This document shows positions 25,383 to 33,919 of a stretch of 57,828 nt of DNA, piece after piece. The DNA is from Methanobacteriota archaeon. GTDB taxonomy: Archaea; Thermoplasmatota; Thermoplasmata; Methanomassiliicoccales; Methanomethylophilaceae. Every line of letters begins with the position of its first letter. Position 1 is the first letter of the stretch. Location of the stretch: contig JAEXCH010000018.1 in assembly GCA_023402275.1 (NCBI GenBank), positions 1 to 57,828 of the forward strand. The letters are read 5' to 3'. A program made the position numbers and the translations under genes. The notes under the pieces are model-generated. The model searched no databases. It had not been told where the DNA came from and saw nothing but the letters and a program-made list of their open reading frames with translations.

Positions 25383-26219
25383 ATGGAAATAGGCGATTTC
25401 ATCACCGGTCTCAATGAGAAATACGGCACGACCGATGATGATTGGTATAAGATAAGAAAGGCTGCCATTGTCACGTTCGAGTACGATGACAGAGGTAATG
25501 TCTCAGGAAGATACAAAGGGATACTTGTTCTAAGGGACAAGAACTACAAGAACGTTATACTGCCCGGTGAGACATGGATATGCAGTCTGGAACAGAATCT
25601 TCTGATGAGCAACAACTATTATGCAAGACCTCTGCAGAGGATAGATTCATCGTTCATGTTCGAACTTAAGAAGGAACAGCTCGGGGAGATCGCCGAGACC
25701 ATCTGGGAGAAGCACAGGGATTCAATAGAACCTCTTATGGAGGACAGATACGGCAAGGCGATAGCGGAGGAGATATCCAATGCTGTGGCAGAGACCAAGG
25801 CAGAGTATGAATCACAGTTGAAGGAGATGTCCATACTTATGCAGGAGCTTGAACTGAAGGACATAGAGAACCGCAAGATAATCGGGTCCCTCCAGAACAG
25901 GGCACCAACCATGGATGTTGTGAACACCACTATATCAGAACCTGCCGCAAGCATAGGATCGTATCCGGACGTATCGGTAAGAAGGATAGGTCCTGATTCC
26001 ATAACATCTGATTTCTTCACAAGTTCCAGATACTATGTGCATATGAGTGCGGATTACAGGACAATGATCATAGTTCCAAATCTTGAAGGTGATGTTGTCT
26101 GCATAGACAACACCATAACTCTGATGGGGCTCAGTGCGGCATCACCCTTCTCCGAACCTTATGATATGCTTTCGGAGTACAGCCCTCACTATGGTGGAGT
26201 ACAGATACATCTGAAGTGA
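25383..26219 (+). CDS. Coiled-coil protein paired with the NYN nuclease, unknown function
   Basis: 278 aa. Residues 1-90 form a beta-rich domain (AAIVTFEYDDRGNVSGRYKGILVL...KNVILPGETWICSLE). Residues about 100-175 are a long charged helix (EISNAVAETKAEYESQLKEMSILMQELELKD), a likely coiled coil. The end (220-278) is another beta domain (YYVHMSADYRTMIIVPNLEGDVVCIDNTI). No family recognised. No catalytic motif seen. Its one-base spacing to the NYN gene says it works with it, perhaps as the targeting or oligomerising partner. Confidence 0.6.
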   Translation: MEIGDFITGLNEKYGTTDDDWYKIRKAAIVTFEYDDRGNVSGRYKGILVLRDKNYKNVILPGETWICSLEQNLLMSNNYYARPLQRIDSSFMFELKKEQLGEIAETIWEKHRDSIEPLMEDRYGKAIAEEISNAVAETKAEYESQLKEMSILMQELELKDIENRKIIGSLQNRAPTMDVVNTTISEPAASIGSYPDVSVRRIGPDSITSDFFTSSRYYVHMSADYRTMIIVPNLEGDVVCIDNTITLMGLSAASPFSEPYDMLSEYSPHYGGVQIHLK

Positions 26220-26233
26220 GTCAGTGGACAAAC

Positions 26234-26248
26234 GGTCCTGTTAGGACC
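26234..26248. terminator. Small hairpin between convergent coiled-coil gene and fen1
   Basis: GGTCC/GGACC 5-bp stem with a 5-base loop, followed on the plus strand by ACATTCTTAATTTC. Weak but well placed. Confidence 0.35.
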
Positions 26249-26267
26249 ACATTCTTAATTTCATAGA

Positions 26268-27296
26268 TCAGAAGAATGCATCAAGGGAACGCTGGCTCTG
26301 TTTTGCCTTTGTGTTCTTTCTGGAGATATCTATCTTGTCAAGTGTGTTCTCCACCCTTTCCTCTGAGAAATCATATTCCCTGAGCATCCTGATGACGCCT
26401 TCTCTATCTATCTCCGAGGCGGCGGTGGAATAATCATCGGAGTATTCGCTGTTCAGGAATATGTCCCGGATCTCCTGATAACCTGGGATCTCTATCCCAA
26501 GATGTTCCATTACGTGTTCGAGGTCACCGTGGTCCTTGATCAGTTTCAATCCCTTCTTTGGGCCTATTCCCGAAACTCCCGGGTTGAAATCCGTACCTAT
26601 CATTATGCCCATGTCCACAAGCTGTTCCCTTGTTACGCCCAGTGATCCCATGAATTCCTTAGAGTCTATTATCTCAGTCTTCACGTCCCTGTACTGATCC
26701 CTTCCCGGGACCTTTCTCCTTCCAGTTATGGTCATGTTCCTCACAAGAGTGGGGGTTCCGAACAATATGGAATCGAAATCCTGTGATGCTGATGCCCACA
26801 CATCACCTTTCATACACATGTATGCTGCCTGAGCCTCCCCGTCGGATGGGGCCTCTATGATCGGAAGTCCAAGATAACGTATCAGTTCCTTCGATGACTC
26901 CCTGATCTCAGGCGTCATCCTGGAGGTCTGCTGGGCCTTGGAGAATGCTTTTTTAAGATCGCCCTCTTCCTTGGCGTCATCCCACTCGGTCATCGCTTTG
27001 TCCCTTCTCTCTTTCCTTTCGGTCAGGGTCGCCTTCTTGAGTTCATGTGGTTTTCCGTCGAATACGAAGGACGGTTCTATGCCTTGGGCGATCAGATTGG
27101 ACGTTCTGTAAAGTATACCTGAAAGGTGGGAGGTGACCCTCCCCATTCTATCGCAAAGAGGAGAACCATCAGGCTGTCTGATGATTGAAAGGAACTGGTA
27201 TATCGTATTGTAGGCGTCAATGGCGATGGTCCTGCCGTTCAATTCCGACAGCTCCACTGTCCTAGGTTCGAACAATCCGGAAAGATTAACTCCCAT
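26268..27296 (-). CDS. fen: Flap endonuclease 1
   Basis: 342 aa, the archaeal length. Cuts 5' flaps during Okazaki fragment maturation and base-excision repair. N-region with the first metal aspartate (TIAIDAYNTIYQFLS), I-region IEAPSDGEAQAAYM and DSILFGTP, H3TH motif MGIMIGTDFNPGVSGIGPKKGLKLIK. The last eight residues, QRSLDAFF, are a textbook PCNA-interacting PIP box. It lies downstream of rpe with a 5-base gap, hence cotranscribed. Confidence 0.95.
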   Translation of the reverse strand: MGVNLSGLFEPRTVELSELNGRTIAIDAYNTIYQFLSIIRQPDGSPLCDRMGRVTSHLSGILYRTSNLIAQGIEPSFVFDGKPHELKKATLTERKERRDKAMTEWDDAKEEGDLKKAFSKAQQTSRMTPEIRESSKELIRYLGLPIIEAPSDGEAQAAYMCMKGDVWASASQDFDSILFGTPTLVRNMTITGRRKVPGRDQYRDVKTEIIDSKEFMGSLGVTREQLVDMGIMIGTDFNPGVSGIGPKKGLKLIKDHGDLEHVMEHLGIEIPGYQEIRDIFLNSEYSDDYSTAASEIDREGVIRMLREYDFSEERVENTLDKIDISRKNTKAKQSQRSLDAFF

Positions 27297-27301
27297 CTAT
27301 A

Positions 27302-27964
27302 TCACCTGGCATTAGGACCGTATCCCTTCCAAAGGGCTATCTCTGCTCCCATATCATCAGATTTGAAAAGCGAACTGCCTGCTGCCAGTACCGTTGCTCC
27401 AGATGATACGCACATCTTGCCTGTGTTCCTGTTTATCCCGCCGTCGACGGATATCTCCAGTTTAGGATTATGTGAATCGGCGTAATCCCTGACATATTCT
27501 ATCTTGGACAACCCTATCTCTTGGAAACTCTGTCCTCCGAATCCTGCCTGAACGGTCATTATCAGAACAAGGTCCACGAGATCAAGGTAAGGATCGACAT
27601 CGCTTATCGGGGTACCGGGATTCAAGGTTATTCCCGGACTGATCCCGAGATCCCTTATCTTCTTCAGTGTGGACCTCACATCACCCGATGCCTCGGTGTG
27701 TATCGTAAGCATATCCGCCCCGGCATCCGCGAAGTTCTTCACATATCTGATGGGATCCTCTATCATAAGGTGCACATCGAATGGAAGTTTTGTGAGTTCC
27801 CTTATGGACCCCACTACCGAGGGTCCGATGGTGATATTCGGTACGAACATACCGTCCATGACATCCAAATGCACCCAGTCCGCACCCGCTATCTCTATCC
27901 TTTTGATCTCCTCTCCCAATCTGGAGAAATCGGCCGAAAGCATGGAAGGTGCGACCTTTGTCAT
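27302..27964 (-). CDS. rpe: Ribulose-phosphate 3-epimerase
   Basis: 220 aa TIM barrel. Interconverts ribulose 5-phosphate and xylulose 5-phosphate. Catalytic and metal motifs are intact: APSMLSADF near the start, WVHLDVMDGMFVPNITIGP, FDVHLMIEDP, LIMTVQAGFGGQSF and ISVDGGIN. It implies a non-oxidative pentose phosphate route for making ribose precursors. First gene of the rpe-fen1 pair; divergent from the small zinc protein at 28048. Confidence 0.94.
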   Translation of the reverse strand: MTKVAPSMLSADFSRLGEEIKRIEIAGADWVHLDVMDGMFVPNITIGPSVVGSIRELTKLPFDVHLMIEDPIRYVKNFADAGADMLTIHTEASGDVRSTLKKIRDLGISPGITLNPGTPISDVDPYLDLVDLVLIMTVQAGFGGQSFQEIGLSKIEYVRDYADSHNPKLEISVDGGINRNTGKMCVSSGATVLAAGSSLFKSDDMGAEIALWKGYGPNAR

Positions 27965-28047
27965 GAATGGTCATCGCTCTTCTCTGATTTATATTTTGAA
28001 TAGAATGTTCAAGAAAGTAATATATCCGCTCAGTAAGATTAAGAGAT

Positions 28048-28260
28048 ATGGCATTGGCAAAACATGGAGCGGACAACAAGGTCTGCGATGTTATGAATTG
28101 TGAGAAGGAAGCCGAGAGGTCCATAAGCCTCAAACAGGTATCTCAATCATCACTGAAACTCAAGGACCCTAAGGTAAGGAGCGCACATCTCTGCAAGGAA
28201 CACTACAAGGATTTCAAGAAAGAGACCAAGACCAGCAGGGAACTTGACAAGTACTATTGA
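28048..28260 (+). CDS. Small zinc-finger-like protein, unknown function
   Basis: 70 aa, basic. Likely metal ligands are C14, C19 and the later C-x2-H (VCDVMNCEKEAERS ... HLCKEHYKDFKKE). Compact proteins of this form are kept next to rnz in related archaea as far as I recall, but I cannot name a function. Its stop is 12 bases before the tRNase Z start, so they share a transcript; possibly a nucleic-acid-binding accessory. Confidence 0.6.
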   Translation: MALAKHGADNKVCDVMNCEKEAERSISLKQVSQSSLKLKDPKVRSAHLCKEHYKDFKKETKTSRELDKYY

Positions 28261-28271
28261 TCGGGGTTCTG

Positions 28272-29183
28272 ATGTTGGACATCCTGTTCCTGGGTACCGG
28301 AGCGAGCATCCCGTCTAGGGACAGATCGATGCCTTGCGTTGCGGTAAGATGCGGTACCGAGATAATATTATTCGATTGCGGAGAGGGAAGTCAGAGACAG
28401 CTGATGATGTCTCCATTCTCATTCATGAAGGTCAAAGGAATTCTGATAACGCACCTTCACGGCGACCATTTCCTGGGCCTTCCCGGTCTTTTGCAGACCA
28501 TGGGACTCTCCGGAAGAAAGGATAGACTCATCGTATGCGGGCCGGAAGGTCTCAAAGAAGGCCTGGATTCTATACTTTCGGTGTGTGAGGGCAATATCGA
28601 ATATGAACTGGAGATCAGGGAACTGATCCCGGGCGATGAGATCGTGTTCGATGGTTGCAGGGTAAGCGCTTTCAAAACAGAACACACGATACCCTCTCTT
28701 GGATACAAATTGATCGAGGATCCTCCGAAAGGAAGATTCGACCGTGAAAAGGCAATAGAACTCGGTCTCAAACCCGGGCCGGATTTCACGAGGCTTCAGA
28801 ATGGGGAGAGTGTAGGGAACGTCACCCCCGATATGGTGATCGGACCTTCCAGATCGGGGATACAGGTGGTCTATTCAGGCGACACCATTCCTTGTGAAGG
28901 ATTGGACAAGGCAGTCAAAGATGCGGATGTCCTGATACATGAGGCCACATTCTCCAACAAAGAGTTGAGGCTGGCAGAGGAACATAAACACACAACTTCA
29001 ACACAAGCGGCAGAGACCGCGAGAAAGGGAGGGTGCAAAGCGTTGTTCCTGATACACATAAGCAACCGTTATGATGACAAGAGCAAGATAGAGGACGAGG
29101 CCAAAGGGATATTCCAGAATTCCGTCGTCCCAGACGATATGGATATGTTCAAGGTATCAAAGAACGGGATCAAAGCAGTTTGA
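28272..29183 (+). CDS. rnz: Ribonuclease Z (tRNA 3' processing endonuclease)
   Basis: 303 aa metallo-beta-lactamase fold enzyme that trims tRNA 3' trailers; needed because the tRNA here lacks an encoded CCA. Metal motif THLHGDHFLG with H61, H63, D65, H66; later ligands in FKTEHTIPSLGYKL, YSGDTIPC and EATF, and LFLIHISNRY for the final histidine. Start chosen at ATG 28272 (GGGG upstream, direct MLDILFLGTG family start). The 3' end overlaps the convergent XRE-CBS gene by 14 bases. Confidence 0.93.
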   Translation: MLDILFLGTGASIPSRDRSMPCVAVRCGTEIILFDCGEGSQRQLMMSPFSFMKVKGILITHLHGDHFLGLPGLLQTMGLSGRKDRLIVCGPEGLKEGLDSILSVCEGNIEYELEIRELIPGDEIVFDGCRVSAFKTEHTIPSLGYKLIEDPPKGRFDREKAIELGLKPGPDFTRLQNGESVGNVTPDMVIGPSRSGIQVVYSGDTIPCEGLDKAVKDADVLIHEATFSNKELRLAEEHKHTTSTQAAETARKGGCKALFLIHISNRYDDKSKIEDEAKGIFQNSVVPDDMDMFKVSKNGIKAV

Positions 29184-29733
29184 GCAGGTCGGAGTTCGTT
29201 ATCATACCGACTATCTTTCCCTTGCTCCCTACCAACACAGCATCGTAATTGCTCATTATGGAAGTTACAGCCGATATCGGTGTGTTCTCATTCACCAAAG
29301 GGAATGAATCATCCATTATGCTGTATATCACGGAATCCTTGAGGTCCTCCATTGTCCTCCCCGTCCTGAGAAGGTCGAATATGCTCCTCTCCGATATGCT
29401 TCCAACCGGTATCTCTCCGGTCAGGACAGGCAGCTGAGAGAATCCAGTCGATCTCATAAGTTCGGTTGCAGCATGGACCTTCTCGTTACTTTGTATCGTG
29501 ATCAGATTCTTTGATGCGACATCTATTGCCAGTACATCCTCGGCCCTGCTCTGTTTCATACGTTCCAGTGTATCGAACAGCGATACCACTGTATCGTAGC
29601 TTGCGGATATCTTACCCCTTTCTATCTTCGCAATGGTGCTCTGGCTCACACCTGACGCATTGGCCAGTTCGGTCTGGGTTATGTCCAATCCTTTTCTTAT
29701 CTTCCTTATCTCTGTAGCACGGGGGAATTTCAC
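29170..29733 (-). CDS. XRE-family helix-turn-helix regulator with tandem CBS domains
   Basis: 187 aa with a GTG start. Residues 5-60 are a Cro/XRE helix-turn-helix (ATEIRKIRKGLDITQTELANASGVSQSTIAKIERGK); residues about 68-187 are two CBS motifs (SNEKVHAATELMRSTGFSQLPVL and ENTPISAVTSIMSNYDAVLV). CBS pairs bind adenosyl ligands such as SAM, AMP or ATP. It is divergent from the SAM synthetase gene, and one copy of a 12-bp repeat sits at each promoter. A SAM- or adenine-nucleotide-sensing regulator of that gene and of itself is the natural reading. Confidence 0.85.
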   Translation of the reverse strand: MKFPRATEIRKIRKGLDITQTELANASGVSQSTIAKIERGKISASYDTVVSLFDTLERMKQSRAEDVLAIDVASKNLITIQSNEKVHAATELMRSTGFSQLPVLTGEIPVGSISERSIFDLLRTGRTMEDLKDSVIYSIMDDSFPLVNENTPISAVTSIMSNYDAVLVGSKGKIVGMITNSDLLKLL

Positions 29734-29740
29734 AATAAAG

Positions 29741-29799
29741 TAATAAATTATTCATATATGAATATGTATCTCAAATCACTTTATAAATAATAAATTATT
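29741..29799. promoter_or_regulatory. Divergent control region with two identical operator-like repeats
   Basis: TAATAAATTATT occurs at 29741-29752 and again at 29788-29799. Its inner 11 bases form an inverted repeat with one central base. Copy 1 lies 8 bases before the XRE-CBS start codon; copy 2 lies right after the TTTATAAAT TATA box of the SAM synthetase gene. Between them is a perfect 16-bp palindrome TATTCATATATGAATA (29749-29764) that can act as the minus-strand TATA box. Confidence 0.65.
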
Positions 29800-29848
29800 A
29801 ACCACATCCAATTACCTTTCATTTTAGGTGCATATAGAAGGAATGAAA

Positions 29849-31078
29849 ATGGCCAAGAAGAAGAACATTTACGTAAGCGGTGTTGACGAGGTCCCACTGC
29901 CGAAAAGGAATATCGAGATCGTAGAGAGGAAAGGAATAGGTCACCCTGACAGTGTATCGGATGCTCTTGCCGAAGAGGTGAGCAGAGCACTGTGCAGGAT
30001 GTACATCAAAGAATACGGCCACATACTCCACCACAACACCGATGAGACCCAAATTGTCGCAGGTCAGGCCGCCCCCAGGTTCGGGGGAGGTGTGATAATC
30101 GATCCGTCGTACATACTCCTGGTAGGACGTACCACGACCACGATAGACATGGGGAAGGAGTGCAGAGCGCTTCCCTGCAAGCCGACCGCACTCGCTGCGG
30201 CCAGGAAGTACCTCAAGAAGACATTCCCTAATCTGGATGTTGATTCGGAGGTCATACTGGATGCAAAGCTCGGAATGGGATCCGACGATCTCACCGGAGT
30301 ATACAAAGCATCAGGTCAGCTCGCCAACGACACGTCATTCGGTGTCGGATATGCACCATACTCCATAACTGACAAACTCGTCCTTAAGACAGAGGAGTAC
30401 ATCAACGGAAGATTGAAGAGAAAGCTTCCGGAGACAGGACAGGATGTCAAGGTAATGGCATCAAGGGTCGGTAACAAAGTGACCATGACCGTTGCATGTG
30501 CGATGGTCGATAAGTTCATCGACGATGTCAACGGATACAAATCCGCGGTCGAGCAGTTGTATGATGCAACCTACGACAATGCATTGAAGATCATAGGTTC
30601 CCAGAAGGTGGACATCGATCTTGCTGTAAACACAGGTGATGATTACAAGAGGAAAGTGTACTACCTCACATGTACAGGTATGTCCCAAGAGATGGGAGAT
30701 GATGGTTCAGTTGGAAGAGGCAACAGATGCAACGGTCTGATAACACCATACAGGCCGATGTCAATGGAGGCCACCTCAGGAAAGAACCCGATAACACACA
30801 TCGGAAAGATATACAACATAATGTCAAAGCTGATTGCGGACGATGTCGCAAAGAGCATAGGCGGAGATGCGGAGATCAGGGTAAGATTGCTCTCCCAGAT
30901 TGGAAAGCCTGTATCTGAGCCTCTCAACGCATCCATCGATATCGTTACTGTCGGAGCAGACATGAATCCAAAGCTTCCGAAATGGCAGTCTGAAGCGGAA
31001 GTTATAGCCGCAGACTGGCTGGACAACATAGATAAGGTAACAGAGCTTATCGTGAATGGAAAGGTCAGGACATTCTGA
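29849..31078 (+). CDS. mat: S-adenosylmethionine synthetase, archaeal type
   Basis: 409 aa. Makes SAM from methionine and ATP, the methyl donor for the cell and the precursor for radical-SAM and cofactor chemistry. Archaeal-specific motifs: ERKGIGHPDSVSDALAEEVSRAL, HHNTDETQIVAGQAAPRFGGG, DAKLGMGSDDLTG and the GRGNRCNGLITPYRPMSMEA loop. Start at 29849 has AGAAGGA at good spacing; ATG 29843 is a close alternative. The DUF4443 gene follows after 25 bases. Probably regulated by the divergent XRE-CBS protein. Confidence 0.95.
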   Translation: MAKKKNIYVSGVDEVPLPKRNIEIVERKGIGHPDSVSDALAEEVSRALCRMYIKEYGHILHHNTDETQIVAGQAAPRFGGGVIIDPSYILLVGRTTTTIDMGKECRALPCKPTALAAARKYLKKTFPNLDVDSEVILDAKLGMGSDDLTGVYKASGQLANDTSFGVGYAPYSITDKLVLKTEEYINGRLKRKLPETGQDVKVMASRVGNKVTMTVACAMVDKFIDDVNGYKSAVEQLYDATYDNALKIIGSQKVDIDLAVNTGDDYKRKVYYLTCTGMSQEMGDDGSVGRGNRCNGLITPYRPMSMEATSGKNPITHIGKIYNIMSKLIADDVAKSIGGDAEIRVRLLSQIGKPVSEPLNASIDIVTVGADMNPKLPKWQSEAEVIAADWLDNIDKVTELIVNGKVRTF

Positions 31079-31103
31079 TCCTACACCATTCGGGGGACAG
31101 ATA

Positions 31104-31688
31104 ATGAAGATAATGGAAGTTCCGCAATTCGGACCTATGTTCAGGTTCAGTGACGCAAGCATCTACTGGGCACTCCATATCCTTTCAGATGGTAGAAGGA
31201 TGGGCAGGAAGAGGCTCTCTGAGCTCATAGGTATCGGAGAGGGAAGCATGAGGAGGATAGTCGATACCCTGAAGGAATGGAATTTCATCACTGTCAAACA
31301 GACAGGGATAACCATAACCAAGGCAGGGCAGTCGTTCCTCAATCAGATCCCAATAAGGGTAGTGGATGTCGATCTCGGGGAGTCCACCGTGGGTGATTTC
31401 TCACAAGGGGTCGTCGTAATGGGTGTTGCCGATAAAGTGCACAACGGAATGCAGCAAAGGGATGCAGGCATCAAAGTGGGAGCCACCGGATGCACGACGG
31501 TCGTCATAAGGGACGGCGTCCTGATGATACCTCCGGATTGGAACATCGATGAGAGGGATCCGGATCTGGCATATAAGATCAGAAAGGATACTGGACTCAC
31601 TCAGAACGATGTTCTGATAGTAGGAAGCGGGGATACTCACAACATTGCGGTGGAAGCCGCGATAAACGCTGCCTTCGAATTGATATAA
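31104..31688 (+). CDS. DUF4443-type protein with N-terminal winged helix
   Basis: 194 aa. Residues 10-75 look like a winged helix (YWALHILSDGRRMGRKRLSELIGIGEGSMRRIVDTLKEWNFITV, then ITKAGQSFL). The C-terminal 110 residues are a conserved archaeal domain with VGATGCTTVVIRDGVLMIPPDW and a glycine-rich VGSGDTHNIAVEAAINAA end that looks like a ligand pocket. Probably a transcription factor that senses a small molecule. It is in an operon with SAM synthetase, which makes SAM-cycle control a reasonable guess. The family name is from memory. Confidence 0.65.
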   Translation: MKIMEVPQFGPMFRFSDASIYWALHILSDGRRMGRKRLSELIGIGEGSMRRIVDTLKEWNFITVKQTGITITKAGQSFLNQIPIRVVDVDLGESTVGDFSQGVVVMGVADKVHNGMQQRDAGIKVGATGCTTVVIRDGVLMIPPDWNIDERDPDLAYKIRKDTGLTQNDVLIVGSGDTHNIAVEAAINAAFELI

Positions 31689-31739
31689 GGTATTCAATAA
31701 ACCAGTTCATTTAAACCCTTTAATCTCTTTTGTGATATC

Positions 31740-32690
31740 ATGAAGCACCTTTTCAATTATTCAGTGTGCCAATCCCTTCAGGACCTTCCCGGTAACGGCA
31801 GCGACATCGCCAGTATCGGATGCGACGGTCTTGAGATGTTCACACTGTTCGAGAAGGTGCCCGAGGAGTACATCAGCATATCCCCGTCCGTACACCTTCC
31901 TTTTGCAATAGATTGGTACAGAGGATGGCAGGGCAAGGCCGACCTGAGCGAATTCGACGAGTCCAACGTGAAACATGTGATGTACGGAAGGGACAGGGAG
32001 GAGATGGCAAAGAACATCAGCGAAGCGATAGCATTCGCTGCCGAGATCGAACCGGCATACGGTGTATTCCATGCAAGCAACACGAATGTCGAAGAGGTCA
32101 TGTTTAGGGAACAGACGGATGATAGCAAGGATGTACTGAGTGCATTCTGCGAATTGATGAATATGACCGTCTCAAGATTCAAAGGCGGGGAACCGCCGTT
32201 GAAACTCGCATTCGAGAATCTATGGTGGCCGGGCCTAAAGCTTCTTGACCCATGGGAATATGATTTCATGACCGACAATCTTGAATTCGATAACTGGGGG
32301 TTCTGTTTGGACACAGGGCACATGATGAACACACTTACGGATGCTTACGAGGAGGATCACTGCATCGACAGGCTTCTCGGGATATTCCAGAACTATCCAA
32401 AGGAGATGAAGGACCGTATCTGCACCATGCACCTGCACTTCAGTACCAGTTCCGAGTACAGGAGCACATTCGAACCATCCGCCAGACCGAAAGGGGAAAC
32501 GATGCAGGAAACGATATCAAGATCGTATGAGCATGTGATGAAAATAGATCAACACAGGCCGTTCACCAGCAGCAGATGCAAACTCCTCGTGGATGAACTG
32601 CAGCCGGACTTCGTTACCCATGAGATCGTCGGGGATTCCGTAAAAGCACTGGAAGGATTCAAGCTTCAGAGGTCCCATTTTCCGATGTGA
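31740..32690 (+). CDS. TIM-barrel protein of the xylose isomerase/AP endonuclease 2 superfamily
   Basis: 316 aa. The fold shows as CDGLEMFTLF, ISPSVHLPF, AYGVFHASN, LAFENLWWPG, FCLDTGHMMNT and CTMHLHFS. The glutamate, aspartate-histidine pair and histidines are in the places of the divalent-metal ligands in this superfamily, so an isomerase, epimerase or hydrolase activity on a sugar-like compound is expected. Relatives are common in methanogens without known substrate. Single gene; a DNA-repair role cannot be excluded but lacks specific motifs. Confidence 0.65.
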   Translation: MKHLFNYSVCQSLQDLPGNGSDIASIGCDGLEMFTLFEKVPEEYISISPSVHLPFAIDWYRGWQGKADLSEFDESNVKHVMYGRDREEMAKNISEAIAFAAEIEPAYGVFHASNTNVEEVMFREQTDDSKDVLSAFCELMNMTVSRFKGGEPPLKLAFENLWWPGLKLLDPWEYDFMTDNLEFDNWGFCLDTGHMMNTLTDAYEEDHCIDRLLGIFQNYPKEMKDRICTMHLHFSTSSEYRSTFEPSARPKGETMQETISRSYEHVMKIDQHRPFTSSRCKLLVDELQPDFVTHEIVGDSVKALEGFKLQRSHFPM

Positions 32691-32742
32691 TGACGAATCA
32701 TATAAATAATACTTCAATAATGGACTGCCAGAGGAATAGATA

Positions 32743-32892
32743 ATGGCACGTTTCAAAGAGGCCGAACAGAGACTTCTTGACAAATCCGTCTGCATGAATT
32801 GCTACGCAACAAACCCAAAGAAAGCAGACAGATGCCGCAAATGCGGTTACAGCAATCTCAGGCCCAAGGCAAAAGAGAGCAGGAAGCAGTAA
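32743..32892 (+). CDS. rpl40e: 50S ribosomal protein L40e
   Basis: 49 aa. Zinc-ribbon large-subunit protein; the motif is CMNCYATNPKKADRCRKCGY with two CxxC pairs, followed by LRPKAKESRKQ. Ribosome site AGAGGAATAG upstream. In eukaryotes this protein is made as a ubiquitin fusion; here it stands alone, as usual in Archaea. A 7-bp hairpin terminator follows. Confidence 0.93.
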   Translation: MARFKEAEQRLLDKSVCMNCYATNPKKADRCRKCGYSNLRPKAKESRKQ

Positions 32893-32933
32893 GTTCCTGA
32901 CTATTGTCTGGTTCTTTTGAGATCAGCTTATTC

Positions 32934-32950
32934 GAAGGTCTCTGACCTTC
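32934..32950 (+). terminator. Hairpin terminator after L40e
   Basis: Perfect 7-bp stem GAAGGTC/GACCTTC with a TCT loop, followed by TTTCATTTGTTTAAT. Confidence 0.6.
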
Positions 32951-33017
32951 TTTCATTTGTTTAATATAGTTCAAGGGCGGTTAAGGTATCATACACCCCA
33001 CCCAGGGAGTAGTAAAG

Positions 33018-33917
33018 ATGAGGATCCTTATAGCAGATGACAATGTCGCTCTCCAAGAGGTTCTGACAGAGATCATCACAAACGCCGATCATACCGTGGA
33101 GGTAGCAGCATCCATCGAGGATGCGGTTACAGCAATGGATTCATTCCTTCCCGAACTGATAATTCTTGATGCGGATACCGAGAACGGTAACGGATTGACA
33201 TTGGTTGACAGGATACAGGAGGAACACCCCCAGACCACTACCGGCATACTGGTGCTGAGAAGCTGGGGGCAGCAGATCCCCCAGGACAGTTCATTGATTA
33301 GAGGGGTTGTACAGAAACCATTCTCCACCTCGGATATATTGGAAGGGATAGCAACATCATTCGGAATCGAATATGTCCCTGACGAGTCAAAGAGGGTCTT
33401 CAAGGACGAGGCCGATGACGAAGAGGGCCCGAAGATGACACTTTCCGATAAAGGTGTGGTGTTCGGAGCATCGTACGTTATGTTCCAAAGCAACAGCATG
33501 GAACTCTTCGACATAGTGTCGCTCTTTGACAATGATGGATATGACGTACTGCTTGTGACGTCTAAGAAGAAAAAGGCCATAACGGAACGTTTCAAGAAGA
33601 ACAAGATCGAGACCCTCCCCATGACACTAAAACTCATGGGCGGTCATTTCAACATATACAGATTGGGGTCGATGATATCGGAGGTATCCGATTTCATCAA
33701 GGTCAAAGAACGTCCGGTGGTGGCTTTCGATGATCTCAACCCGTTGATAGAAAGGAACGGTATGAATTCCGTTCTTACGACCATCCACCAGATAATAAAC
33801 GAGAATTATGATAAGAAGGTAACATTCCTTGTATCCGTCGATCCCATAGGATTCACCAAGAAGGACAAGGAGATACTATTGAATCATATGAACAATCACG
33901 ATCCAAGCGGAGAATAA
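33018..33917 (+). CDS. Response-regulator receiver protein with C-terminal DUF835-like domain
   Basis: 299 aa. Residues 1-115 are a CheY-like receiver: acid pair D7-D8, phospho-acceptor D51 (IILDAD), lysine K100 in VVQKPFS. Residues about 140-295 resemble the archaeal DUF835 domain (GASYVMFQSNSMELFDIVSLFDNDGYDVLLVTS...VVAFDDLNPLI), a P-loop-like fold without Walker motifs. No DNA-binding domain and no kinase gene nearby. It lies 2 bases before enolase, so it is cotranscribed with glycolytic and NAD genes. Output mode unknown. Confidence 0.75.
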   Translation: MRILIADDNVALQEVLTEIITNADHTVEVAASIEDAVTAMDSFLPELIILDADTENGNGLTLVDRIQEEHPQTTTGILVLRSWGQQIPQDSSLIRGVVQKPFSTSDILEGIATSFGIEYVPDESKRVFKDEADDEEGPKMTLSDKGVVFGASYVMFQSNSMELFDIVSLFDNDGYDVLLVTSKKKKAITERFKKNKIETLPMTLKLMGGHFNIYRLGSMISEVSDFIKVKERPVVAFDDLNPLIERNGMNSVLTTIHQIINENYDKKVTFLVSVDPIGFTKKDKEILLNHMNNHDPSGE

Positions 33918-33919
33918 TC

